Below are positions 6,436 to 6,679 of a stretch of DNA of 6,679 nt, one piece after another. A program made the position numbers and the translations under genes. The notes beneath the pieces were generated by a model, which saw nothing but the letters and a program-made list of their open reading frames with translations, was not told the origin of the DNA and searched no databases. The stretch comes from Verrucomicrobiota bacterium (GTDB taxonomy: Bacteria > Verrucomicrobiota > Kiritimatiellia > Kiritimatiellales > Tichowtungiaceae): contig JAUXCB010000086.1 of the NCBI GenBank assembly GCA_030619095.1, positions 1 to 6,679 on the forward strand, written 5' to 3'. Positions within the stretch are counted from its first letter, which is position 1, and each line of letters starts with the position of its first letter.

Positions 6436-6679
6436 TTATTGTCCGAAGACCCATGTAAAACCGATGGTCGCGATAAAATCCGGGGCATCATCGCCGTACA
6501 GACTTGATCCCGCCGCAAGATCCAGCGTCAGTGCATCCGATGCGCTCCAGCGGAAGCCGGTGTTGTACTGAACAACCGTCTGCGTACCACCCTGCAACTC
6601 TTTTTCGGCGAACAGCTCACCAACCCACTGCACCGTCTCATTCAGCTGGACATCCACCGCCGCTCCATAATGAACGATA
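6436..6679 (-). CDS. C-terminal end of an outer-membrane beta-barrel protein (5' end outside window)
   Basis: About 81 residues are visible, running open to the right edge and ending at TAA (6436-6438). A GTG at 6655-6657 could be a start, but the frame continues beyond it. The segment shows alternating polar and hydrophobic strands (ETVQWVGELFAEKEL, TVVQYNTGFRWSA, DALTLDLAAGSSLYG, FIATIGFTWVFGQ) with short turns. It ends in an aromatic-rich last strand, the usual signature of the terminal strand of an outer-membrane barrel, although Gly-Gln follow the final Phe. The pattern, including D.AP.F.ATIGF.W.F near the end, recalls the 'MetA-pathway of phenol degradation'/transporter barrel family. 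That assignment is inference from the tail alone. Its position upstream of a metal-transporter-like gene may point to a shared transport role. Confidence 0.6.
   Translation of the reverse strand, partial: IVHYGAAVDVQLNETVQWVGELFAEKELQGGTQTVVQYNTGFRWSASDALTLDLAAGSSLYGDDAPDFIATIGFTWVFGQ

Overview
The window looks like a chromosomal segment of a Gram-negative bacterium with moderately high GC. The sign of an outer membrane is a beta-barrel C-terminus at the right edge. The gene set (a ThiS-fused ThiF of the type common in anaerobes, a long-form NfeD protease, a DinG-type helicase, a His-rich metal-transporter-like membrane protein) and the abundant palindromic intergenic repeats would fit a PVC-group anaerobe such as a Kiritimatiellota-like organism. 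That placement is inference only; no marker gene is present.

Layout from left to right. (1) 1-600, plus strand: the C-terminal part of a membrane-anchored protein of unknown function. (2) 606-1403, minus strand: a ThiF family-2 adenylyltransferase with a fused ThiS-like N-terminal domain, convergent with the first gene. (3) 1404-1858: a repeat-rich intergenic stretch. It holds a hairpin-rich element at about 1441-1595, the first ~21 codons of an apparent antitoxin gene (1706-1819), and a GGGCAGAATGATT palindrome with an extra direct copy (1778-1845) that interrupts the antitoxin. (4) 1916-3457, plus strand: an NfeD-family membrane serine protease whose N-terminal extension is written across another degenerate inverted repeat. 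(5) 3489-5486, minus strand: a DinG/Rad3-like iron-sulfur helicase, convergent with nfeD. (6) 5487-5660: a short intergenic stretch with two adjacent hairpins; one looks like a rho-independent terminator for the next gene. (7) 5660-6370, minus strand: a polytopic NiCoT/UreH- or TauE/SafE-like transporter with a His-rich loop. (8) 6436-6679, minus strand: the C-terminal end of an outer-membrane beta-barrel protein, 65 bp upstream of the transporter and possibly co-transcribed with it.

The intact genes are mostly independent housekeeping functions: cofactor sulfur chemistry, membrane proteolysis, DNA repair and metal transport. I see no convincing new multi-gene system. The most interesting part is the 1.4-2.06 kb stretch, where three unrelated palindromic repeat families sit close together, one has broken a toxin-antitoxin-like gene, and another appears to have been absorbed into the start of nfeD.
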